The position numbers and the translations under genes were made by a program. A DNA stretch of 64,000 nt from Pomphorhynchus laevis (lineage: Eukaryota > Acanthocephala > Palaeacanthocephala > Echinorhynchida > Pomphorhynchidae), in contig WNNJ02000524.1 in assembly GCA_012934845.2 (NCBI GenBank), positions 55,091 through 119,090 on the forward strand, written 5' to 3'. Each line of letters opens with the position of its first letter. Position 1 is the first letter of the stretch. The notes beneath the pieces were generated by a model, which was not told the origin of the DNA, did no database searches, and saw only the letters and a program-made list of their open reading frames with translations. This document shows, piece by piece, positions 55,858-64,000 of this stretch.

Positions 55858-56252
55858 GGAACTGACAGGAATAATCTGGAACTGACAGGAATAATCTGGA
55901 ACTGACAGGAATAATCTGGAACTGACAGGAATAATCTGGAACTGACAGGAATAATCTGGAACTGACAGGAATAATCTGGAACTGACAGGAATAATCTGGA
56001 ACTGACAGGAATAATCTGGAACTGACAGGAATAATCTGGAACTGACAGGAATAATCTGGAACTGACAGGAATAATCTGGAACTGACAGGAATAATCTGGA
56101 ACTGACAGGAATAATCTGGAACTGACAGAAATAATCTGGAACTGACAGGAATAATCTGGAATTGACAGGAATAATCTGGAACTGAAAGGAATAATCTGGA
56201 ACTGACAGGAATAATCTGGAACTGACAGGAATAATCTGGAACTGACAGGAAT
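55858..56252 (-). repeat. 20-bp tandem monomer array, about 20 units
   Basis: GGAACTGACAGGAATAATCT is repeated almost perfectly about 20 times. Only three or four units carry a change (near 56128, 56161 and 56186). Because 20 is not a multiple of 3, every third unit returns to frame, and long spurious ORFs arise in several frames. The near-identity means recent expansion. Confidence 0.95.
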
Positions 56253-56545
56253 GTTAAACGCATATGGTGAGGACTCTCTAAAACTCGCAAGGGCATTAGC
56301 ACAATACGCCAGACATTTAGCAACAGAAATAGCTTCTCCAAAATCGATGCAGGCGTTATCATCGAGTCCCTTAATAGCTCTAAGCAAAGAGAACGGTGTG
56401 AGACCAATTGGAGTGGGTGACGTTAGTCGCCGTATAATGTCCAAGTCAATTCTGAACATTGCTAAGCCTAAACTACAAAGAATATGCGGAAACATGCAAG
56501 CCTGTGCAGGTAAGAGTTCGGGTGCTGAATGTGTAATATATTCGA
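56253..56545 (+). pseudogene. Element E reverse transcriptase, N-terminal part (left of the A3 insertion)
   Basis: Plus frame: MLNAYGEDSLKLARALAQYA, SSSPLIALSKENGVRPIGVG, DVSRRIMSKSIL, QACAGKSSGAECVIYSI. This is the start of the RT domain of the E family (L..L.K..GVRPIG.GE..RR...K, then CAG...G.E). It is cut at 56545 by LINE A3 and resumes at 60607. Its own 5' part is replaced by the 20-bp array. Confidence 0.65.
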
Positions 56546-56696
56546 TACAATAATTTATTTAACGTTGCAAATGCGTGCAAAATGCACGCTTACATGACCA
56601 CTAACAAACAAAAAAAGAACATCAAAAGTCACAGATAATTAGTTAATTGTTGAAATGGAATTGGATTTGGCATTTGAAGCACGGCATAGATGTTGA

Positions 56697-59540
56697 TTAA
56701 TGGATATGAATAGGCAGTTGATTCCACGAGAGAGGAGCAGCCACAACGAACGAGCGGAAGCAAAAAGACGTAAAGTAGTTTAGGACATGTAAAAGAAGAG
56801 AATTACTGGAACGCAGAGCACAGTACACAGTACGAGAATTGTCGAGAAAAGGAAGGTTGAGAAATGAAGAGGTATGAGAAGTTATAAGGCGAAAATCAAT
56901 GATAAGAGGACGAATTTGAACACGACAATAAATGGTAGGCCAATCAAGAGAAACAAGATAGTGGGATGTGTGATCAAAACGACGAAGACGGAAGAGAACT
57001 CGGACGGCAGCGTTGATGATGCGTTGTAAATGGAGAAGAGTGGATTTCGGTGAGTTGGAAAATAGACTAAGACAGTAATCAAGTCTTGAGAAAAGAAGAG
57101 AAGATATGAGAGTCATACAAGAAGGGAAATCGATCAATCTACGAAGTTGACCGAGATTGCGGAGTATCAAGGTAAATGAGCGTACTTTATCACTAACGAA
57201 AGATTTAATTGAAAGTCGGTTGTCGAAATGAAAGCCTAGGAAAACGAGGTTATCAACGATAGGAAGAATTGTAGAATTTAATGATACGGAAGGAGGGTCT
57301 ACGCCGAAGCATCGAGGTAGTATCCACATAATTTTAGATTAATCAGGATTCAGAGAAAGGCGAAGGGAAGAAAGATGATTGGAAATTGAGACAAGACAGT
57401 CGGAAGCAGAAACACTAAGATCGCGAATACGATAAACAGGTGCATGAGCATAGATGAGAATGTCATCAGCATATTGCATAACATGGAAGTTAAATTTATG
57501 AGAAATTGAAGACAAGTGACCGAGATGAAGAGAGAAAAGCATAGGGCCTAATACGGAGCCTTGTGGAACACCAATCGGGATGGATGAAGGATGGGCGAGA
57601 GAATAGTTAGAATAGACGCAAAATGTACGGTTTGATAGATATGAAGAAAACCATGACACAGTGGGTAAAGAGAAGCCATAATCATGACGAAGGCGATGGA
57701 GAAGAATCGAGTGATCGACGATGTCAAAAGCAGACGATAGATCAAGAGAAACTATGACACTACATAATTTATGAACGCGCGAGATGAGTAAGTCATTATA
57801 AACTTTAAGACAGGCAATTTCAGTAGAGTGATTAGAGCGAAAAGCGGCTTGGAAGGGAGGAGACAGGTTAGAGGAAAATAGATATGTATTAACTTGCTTG
57901 AGAACGAGACGCTCAAGGAGTTTACAGAGGGTTGGGAGAAGTGAGATTGGACGGTACGAAGATGGTAGTTAGGAACCAAGAGATTGCTTTTTGATGAGAG
58001 GACGAACATTGGCGCATTTCCAGATGGAAGGAAATGTACGGCTACGGATGGACGAGTTGAACAATGTGGTTAGGAAGGGTAAGATAGAGGAGCAGATATT
58101 TTTAAGCAAGTGAGTGGGAATTGGGTCATAAGGAGAGGTTTTATTAGGTAATGACAGTAGAACCGAAGAAACTTCATCAGACGAAACGGGAAGAAGGTGG
58201 AATAGTTCTGGGAGGGAAGCATTTAAAGAGAAGCGAGGGTACAAGGGGGCTGTGGGTAGTAGGGAAAGTAAATTAGATAGCTTAGTTTGTAGATAAGAAG
58301 AGAATTCATCAGGATTTATATTACAAGTAGATGATCGTGAAAGAATTGAGTTTAAGATTTTCCAATGAGATTTAGAGTTGGAAGATGACTTGAGTTGATT
58401 TCGCCAAAAGATAGTACGTTTAGTACGTATATGAATAAGATGTGAACGGCGTAGAGAAAAGTAGGAATCACGGAGATTTGGAGGGAGTGAGTTGGGAGAA
58501 CGTTTAAGAAAGCGATTATACACACGAAAAGAGTGACGGAGTCGACGCTTAGAAAGGCTACAGTCAGAATCGAAACAGGGAGCATGGCGCAAGCGCTGAG
58601 AGCGTCGGAGTCGACTAGGCAAAAGTTTATTGATGATAGACATAAGTTCAGAATCAAACAGAATGCAGAGATCATCGGGAGAGAGATAGTTAAGAGGAAG
58701 TGAAAAGAGTGAAGAATTGAGTAAGGCTGTGCAGAGAATAGGTATATCGAGAAGTTTTCAGGGTCGACTTGGTGTGGATAACGGTAAAGGCGGAGAAGGA
58801 GCATGGGGACGAGTAAGAGTAAGAGTGACAAAGAAAAGGTCGGACAAACCATGATCAGTAATTGACAAGGAAGTATAGTCATTGAAGCAGTTAGGGACAG
58901 CAATGATGTCGAGAGCACCGCCGAGAATATGAGTTGGGCTTGTTGAAAGTAATTTATAGTTAAAATCAGAATAAAGATTAGTTAAAGTGATAGAGTCAGA
59001 GTCAGCCGGGCGATCGAGACGAATGTTAAAGTAACTTAAAACAAAAGAAGGAGTATAAGACAATGAATAGTGAGACATAAGATCTGCAAGGTCGTTAAAG
59101 AAGATACGTGAGGGGGCAACTGAACCTGGACGGTATACAATCACAAGTTCCAGAGGGAAAGTAGTTGATAATCTGCATATGAGTAATTTGGACGAGGTGT
59201 AACGGATGTTAACGTCTATTTTACGTAAAGACAATGGGTGACGAGCAATGGCAACAATACCGCCATGGTTAGAAGCAGTAGATGTATGAGAGGCAATTGG
59301 ACGAGCTGATTCAACTAGAGAACAATCATAGAGACATATACGACGAATAGCAAGATCGTCGGAGTCACAATGCCAGGATTCGGTAATGGAGAGAATATCG
59401 ATAGATAATTGATCGAAGATATCAAGAAGCATATCAGCTTTATGAAGAATGGAGCGAGTGTTGAATAGACTAAGACGAAACGTATGCTTAGGAGCGAGAT
59501 CAACTAGCGAAGAAGACAAGGGGGAGAGATAGGACGACAT
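56697..59540 (-). pseudogene. LINE A3 ORF2: endonuclease plus reverse transcriptase, broken
   Basis: 59540-58758 is an open endonuclease (FNTRSILHKAD, ITESWHCDSDDLAIRR, GGIVAIARHP, GALDIIAV). The metal-site phrase GDFN is SYFN and SDHF is SDLF, so it is probably inactive. A TGA replaces Trp after TPSRP. 58643-57969 holds the linker and RT lead-in, ending in a TAA after KKQSLGS that A1 shares. Then come the core frames 57659-57339 ([30 protein letters not shown]) and 57329-56697 (thumb). ORF2 is otherwise colinear with A2. Confidence 0.8.
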
Positions 59541-60606
59541 TGAATTTTTGGCCTTGTGTGTACAACGTGAAAATTTCCGTTGATTTGACGTATTGATAAG
59601 GATGACTCGCTGTTTGTTTCACGTCAATGTTTCTCAATGCGAGCTAAATTGAGCTGGCCAATATCAGAAGGGGGCGGTCAGGAAAGATACGACAATTAGA
59701 CGAAGTGGTAGGAAGTTTAAAACGTTGGGAAAGTACCAAGGATGCATGTGAACTATATCGGAAAACGATTTTTAGGAGTCGAGGACAAAGATTATTAGAT
59801 TTAGTGGATTTGTTTAAACGGATCAACGATACAAGAGCGATATTATTGAAGAGGGATGGATTATTATCAGGAAGAATGGTTGCTAGGATAGACCTGAAAG
59901 CAGATACATCATCATCGAGGCGACATTGAGAAGAAGCAGATTCGGAAACCTTTAAATTAGATATGATAATGCGTCGACCGCGCGAAGGAAAACGATTACG
60001 TAGAAGTGGTGGACGGACAGACCTGGTAGTAGTAGAGGCAGAAGAGCAGACGAACGTGGGAATGACAGGGGTGCTAAGTGAAGATTTAAGATAGTTTGTA
60101 GCATGTGTGACAGGAGTGGAGTGTTGAATCGGTTGATCTGCGATGTTACTGGAGATGATTTTGACGGAAGGATGTAAATTATTGATAGGGGATACGGTTG
60201 TAGCATGTGTGACAGAAGTAGATTGTTGAATAGGTTGAACGGAGATGTTATTGGAGATAATTTTGACGTAAGTATGTAAATTATTGAGAAGTGATACGGT
60301 GGAGGTAGAGTAAGGAGTATGTGAAGAGAAGAAAGAGGTATGAGATGTATTTAGATGTTGGGATGAATAAGAAAAATGATGTACGAGATGAAGGTGTTTA
60401 CTGTTTGCATTGTTAGGAAGATGAAGATTAAGGTAAGTTTTATCCGTAGTTAAAGGAGGAGTGTGTGAGAAGTTTCAAGAACGGGTTTTATAGATGACGA
60501 AGGAGTAAGTAAGCAAACGGATAACGACGATAGCTTGGAAGATATGTTGTCGTTTGTTGATGTTCCATGTATAACAGCGGTCTGAGTCGACTGAGAGATA
60601 TCATCA
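59541..60606 (-). pseudogene. LINE A3 ORF1, with an internal duplication
   Basis: The minus strand carries the basic C-terminal part (KIVFRYSSHASLVLSQRFKL near 59760), the RRM-like strand RCIIISNLK near 59970, and upstream two tandem copies of about 100 bp (60103-60202 and 60203-60300). Each copy encodes NLHPSVKIISSN and the following IQ-VTHATT segment. The 5' part (60600-60300) is Ser/Thr-rich. Several frame breaks. Confidence 0.55.
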
Positions 60607-61756
60607 AGTTCATTTATTGAGCACAACTATACGATCAATATTAAAAACCAAATCTGACCAGATTATACTGACTATCGACGCTGATTACGCATTTAATCGA
60701 GTAATCCGTAGATTAGCTCTTACCAACATGCAACGGGTCTGCCCTGCTTTAACAGTAGTACTACAAAACCTATACCGCGATGATCCAGTTCTCATTATCT
60801 GTGATGAAATGTTACAATGCCAGGAGGGTTTTACACAAGGCGATGTGTTAGCAATGGCTGCCTTTGCTGCTGCAACTTTACCAATGATTCACAAAATACG
60901 TGATAGATTCCCTGGTGTACATCAGTTGTGGTATGCCGATGATGGTAATTTAATTGGATCTGCCGAAGAGGTATATGACGCATTTATATATTTGAAGGAA
61001 ATCGGGCCGAAATGCGGTTTCCACGTCAACTCGGGAAAATGTAAGTACTTGTGCAACCCAAACTCACATCACCAGTCACTCGACTTGCTAAGTCAGAATG
61101 GAGTTGTAGCTACAGAGCATGTGTGACCGTGCTTGGCCCTCCCATTGGGACAGACGATTTCACAAAGGTAACTATAAATAATAAAATCGCTTCAATACAT
61201 GACAAGCTGCTGCGCTTATATAAGGTTGGAGATAGAGATTTACAAGTATACTACACGTGTCTTACAAAATCTTTGCAGCACACCTGGAACTATCTTCAGA
61301 GAACTAGCTCATGTGAGCCTGATTGGTTTAGTATACTTGAACACGAGCTGAGCGTGGAATTAAGAAGCCTACTAATTATCGAATCCACACCCAATGACAT
61401 AATGTCGAAATTATACAATCTACCAGTAAGTATGGGTGGTCTTGGAATTTTCAATCCTACTGGCAGTGTCATTACAAATCATGAGCAATCTACCGGTTTC
61501 TGCGATGCATTGATTAAATGTCTAAGTCATGACGATCAGCTCAAACATCAATCAGTATATCGAACAAAAATTGCTCTACTGAACTAGGAACGACGCAAAC
61601 AAGAGCGCTCGATTGTCTATGAGGAATTTGACGAGAGTGTTCGGAATGCTTTGGATCACGCAAGCGTAAGCGGATCATCATCATGGCTTACTGCTTATCC
61701 ATCAATCACGTCTAAAAGTATTCTCAACAACACAGTTTTTAGCGATTCAGTAAACT
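60607..61756 (+). pseudogene. Element E reverse transcriptase, main part (right of the A3 insertion)
   Basis: 60617-61126 encodes LTIDADYAFNRVIRRLALTN (motif A), CQEGFTQGDVLAMAAFAAAT (motif B), QLWYADDGNLIGSAEEVYDA (motif C with both Asp) and GPKCGFHVNSGKC. After a frameshift near 61110, 61051-61587 continues VLGPPIGTDDFTKV, LTKSLQHTWNYLQR, PNDIMSKLYNLPVSMGGLGI and FNPTGS. Further on, ESVRNALDHAS is in frame after a TAG. This matches the RT family with TTQGDPLAM...WYADD and GGLGL.NP found in invertebrates. The C-terminal domain seen at 3.3 and 36 kb is missing, cut by LINE F. Confidence 0.75.
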
Positions 61757-61836
61757 AGCCAGTGATTCTCCGAAACTTTGCTCTTGTGGACAATCAAACT
61801 CATTGTATCATAATCTATCTTGAAAACACGGCTTTC

Positions 61837-62505
61837 TTACGGAATAACGTCAACCGCCTTATCTTGAGACATAGATTCAATCCAGGCCTCACGGGCAGAC
61901 AAAAGGTTGGTAATGCAATAATGCCCTTTTCTGAAGCCATGTTGCATAAAGCTATGCTGACCTGATATGCTCAAGTGTCTGAATATATGTTCGTGGATAA
62001 TCCTTTCCAGTACCTTATCCAAATGACTTGTAAGACTTATAGCTCGATAGTTATCTGCTAGCCGCGGGTCACCCTTTTTAAATGCCGGCACCACTATCGC
62101 ACTCTTTCGTTCAGACAGTACCTCCATGCTATCCAGAGATGCTTGAAACAAGCTAATGACCGAAGGAGCCAAATGTTGACTCAACATCGTGAGTAGATGC
62201 GGATGAATATCATCAGGACCTGAAGAAGATGAAGACGACAAATGTGATAACCTCCAAGCCACATCATCCACATTGATTACAATGGGAGCACTAATGCATG
62301 TAGGAAAATTGACTGACTGAACACTATCTTCTATGGTCGAACTAGCATTATGTAGGTCAAATGCATTAGCAAACTCATTAGCAACGTCATAAGGGGAATC
62401 AAGCAACTTACCGTTTGATGATAATCTAGTGATCGCACAACAAGTACGTGTACTTTGACGAGTATATGACCAAAAGCGTTTTGGCGAGCTATTTAAAGAT
62501 TGCAC
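61837..62505 (-). pseudogene. LINE F reverse transcriptase, N-terminal part
   Basis: A 222-codon open frame: SPKRFWSYTRQSTR, SSSGPDDIHPHLLTMLSQHL, ERKSAIVVPAFKKGDPRLAD, NYRAISLTSHLDKVLERI, MQHGFRKGHYCITNLLSA and KAVDVIP. These are RT motifs 0 to 2 of CR1-like LINEs. The frame ends where motif A should continue, so the catalytic palm is absent. Confidence 0.75.
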
Positions 62506-62508
62506 AAT

Positions 62509-63674
62509 TTAGTCATCATACTTCATACGTTTTTTAATCCTGAAACGTTGATATGTATTGCGTGCAAGTTTGAATTGAACAATCAAATTACCTTTGTGTT
62601 TACACTTTCTGAACAAAGTGTCGCGTCTTTTGAGAGCTTTACGTAGACTACTGTCAAACCACGGAGACTTCTTATGAGCAGTTTTACGTATTAATCTACG
62701 CGGAACAAAATAATCAGATATACGAATTAGTAAATCTCGAATGAAATACCAACGTTCATGGCTTCCCACATCACTACACTCAAAGTTCAACTAGGACACA
62801 AACCGTTGTAACATCTCAACATCAACATGATGCCATGATATATTCGTCAATGAAGGTTCGGCATCGATTTCAAGAATATCTAAAGCTATAGTCAGCTTAA
62901 ACACCAAAACACAGTGATCACTTCCTCCTATTGGAGGATTATGGGATAGGTCACATATCTGACCATCTCTTTGAGAAAATACAAGATCAAGTATAGAACG
63001 TACGCTATCAGTAACAAATCTAGTAGGAACAGATACATGCTGAATAAGTAATTGATTACATACCAAGAACTCCCATAGATTCTTATCCTCACTGAAACAG
63101 TTACCAATAATAATGTTGACACCTTGATCAATTACCAGGGTTGGTAGATTAAAATCATTAACTAAGATGAACGAGTGATCACGCATACTACAAGATCTAG
63201 TTAAAAAATGCATCAGCTCATCATCTAAAATGGCTGATTTGGATGTTCGATAAAGAACACCCAATGAAACGTGGAGGCTATATATAACAAGATCAACTAT
63301 TAAGCACTCACAAGGTCCTTCTCTATTTGAATATCTCACTATATTGCTAATAACGTTCCTATCCTGAACATAAAATGCTACTTAACCACCCCTCTTAGGA
63401 GGGCATCATCTAAACATGATAATTGATAACCTGGAATAAATACTACGTTATCAAGAATGGTATCGTGTAACTACGTCTCACAAATAGCCAACACGTCTGT
63501 ATGCGTAGAATGCGTCCAAACTCTAGCATCATTAAGATTCGAAATTAAACTACGAAAATTTGTGTAGCCAATGATAGGAGCACGTTGAGACGTGCAACCC
63601 TGAGAATGCACATCAGCATTCGAAATCAAACAATCGAAGCAAATGAGATCGCCCTCGTTACGAGTGGACGCCAA
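62509..63674 (-). pseudogene. LINE F endonuclease and linker
   Basis: 63674-63471 gives IIGYTNFRSLISNLNDARVW and LAICET. After stops, 63339-62791 gives LGVLYRTSKSAILDDELMHF, FILVNDFNLPTLV (VNDFN instead of GDFN), ILDLVFSQRD and GGSDHCVLVF. 62790-62509 is the linker with SPWFDSSLRKALKRRDTLFR and a run of basic residues. Nuclease motifs are mostly intact but spread over three frames. Confidence 0.75.
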
Positions 63675-63722
63675 CGCACAAACGGATTTTTCCGGACAAC
63701 TCGAAAATCCCGAATAACAAGG

Positions 63723-63941
63723 TTATCTTCTCCCTCCAAAAACGCGACGATTCAACTCAATCCTAGCTTCCCTCATCATGCTTCTTTCCTGCATCGAATA
63801 ATCAGGACGGATACGAACTATATCACCACGCAATTTGTTCGAAACAGACATCACGAATCCAGCCTGTTCATTAGTTTCAAATACCACCTTTAACAACCTC
63901 GGGAAATCCAACCGCTTACCTAAACAATGTATACCAAGCAC
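63723..63941 (-). pseudogene. LINE F ORF1 C-terminal part
   Basis: A 72-codon frame: FPRLLKVVFETNEQAGFVMS, RIRPDYSMQERSMMREARIE then LNRR. The KVVF...R.DYS..ER...R.AR.EL.RR ending is characteristic of ORF1 proteins of CR1-like LINEs. It precedes the endonuclease by about 50 bp. Confidence 0.6.
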
Positions 63942-64000
63942 CTTAATTTGTCCGACTAAGTCGCGGCTCTCGCCTGCGCATATCTGAGTTAATACGGAAT

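Larger units (their letters stand above)
55151..56252 (-). mobile_element. A4: 5' end of an A-type LINE (monomers plus ORF1 N-terminus)
   Basis: Minus strand, from 5' to 3': a 20-bp monomer array (56252-55858), about 45 bp of leader, then ORF1 from ATG 55812. It preserves the part of the element that A1-A3 have lost. It stops at about 55150. Confidence 0.65.
56546..60606 (-). mobile_element. LINE A3, inserted in element E
   Basis: A minus-strand copy with the 3' stem-loop at 56560-56605, ORF2 (59540-56660, broken) and ORF1 up to about 60606, where it is 5'-truncated before the zinc finger. Flanking E sequence on the two sides is continuous in meaning. No clean target-site duplication could be fixed; ATATTCGATAC on the left and TATACGATCAA on the right are candidates. 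Confidence 0.85.
61757..64000 (-). mobile_element. LINE F, CR1-like, runs off the window
   Basis: A minus-strand LINE whose 5' end lies beyond 64000. In order: end of ORF1 (63941-63723), endonuclease (63674-62791), linker (62790-62509) and RT lead-in (62505-61760). It is cut off just after motif A, which is itself damaged (AVDVIP, stop, then KIDYDTM). The 3' part is lost at the junction with element E. Confidence 0.8.

Noticed and set aside
55805-56495. Two long minus-strand ORFs (200 and 219 codons) with a repeating SRLFLSVPDYSCQFQ pattern
   Set aside because: They are the 20-bp array read in different frames. Because three units make 60 bases, any frame without a stop stays open. No independent start or domain.

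Overview
The window is animal nuclear DNA. It is AT-rich and holds three multi-exon host genes whose short introns begin with GT and end with AG: a p24/TMED cargo receptor, mitochondrial ribosomal protein S22 (a protein of animal mitoribosomes) and CLPTM1. I rebuilt each gene exon by exon from the minus strand. In all three the splice phases join correctly and the reading frame stays open from ATG to stop. Short introns (43-61 bp) alternate with long ones (up to 5.9 kb) that are packed with transposon debris. Most acceptors end TTTAG or TATAG rather than TTTCAG. I cannot name the phylum; an invertebrate is most likely.

Layout. 1-10.6 kb: nested retroelement debris, with Penelope-like elements (PLEs), LINE fragments and a short interspersed repeat called R here. 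10.66-12.25 kb: an intronless 530-codon ATP-grasp-like ORF on the minus strand. 13.8-21.4 kb: the TMED gene (5 exons), whose 5.9-kb intron 2 holds LINE copy A1 and a foldback element. 21.96-22.76 kb: a tandem array of about 163 bp per unit. 22.9-27.7 kb: mRpS22 (7 exons), with PLE pieces in its 3-kb intron. 28.8-41.2 kb: LINE A2 (minus), LINE C (plus), an RTE 3' end set in a 16-bp tandem array, and LINE B2 (plus). 41.5-52.1 kb: CLPTM1 (14 exons), carrying foldback elements, a 14-bp minisatellite and a PLE piece in its introns. 52.2-64 kb: LINE B3, B4, D, the 5' end of an A-type LINE with a 20-bp monomer array, an element E split in two by LINE A3, and LINE F running off the end.

Family names A to F, P and R are local labels. 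A and B are related APE-type LINEs of CR1/L2 character. They have a zinc-finger ORF1 that overlaps ORF2 (endonuclease plus reverse transcriptase) and a shared 3' stem-loop. C and F are CR1-like. D has a different reverse transcriptase. E carries a TQGD...WYADD reverse transcriptase and a separate C-terminal domain. P is a Penelope-like element with its GIY-YIG nuclease upstream of the reverse transcriptase, the permuted order described for the Naiad clade. Remnants of ordinary Penelope elements lie close by. All copies seen are broken; A2 is the least damaged.

The most notable observations are the permuted PLE, tandem 5' monomers ahead of ORF1 in two related LINEs, the R repeat sharing its 3' end with an RTE-type LINE, a premature stop shared by two independent LINE insertions, and an intronless ATP-grasp protein that lacks its metal-binding residues.
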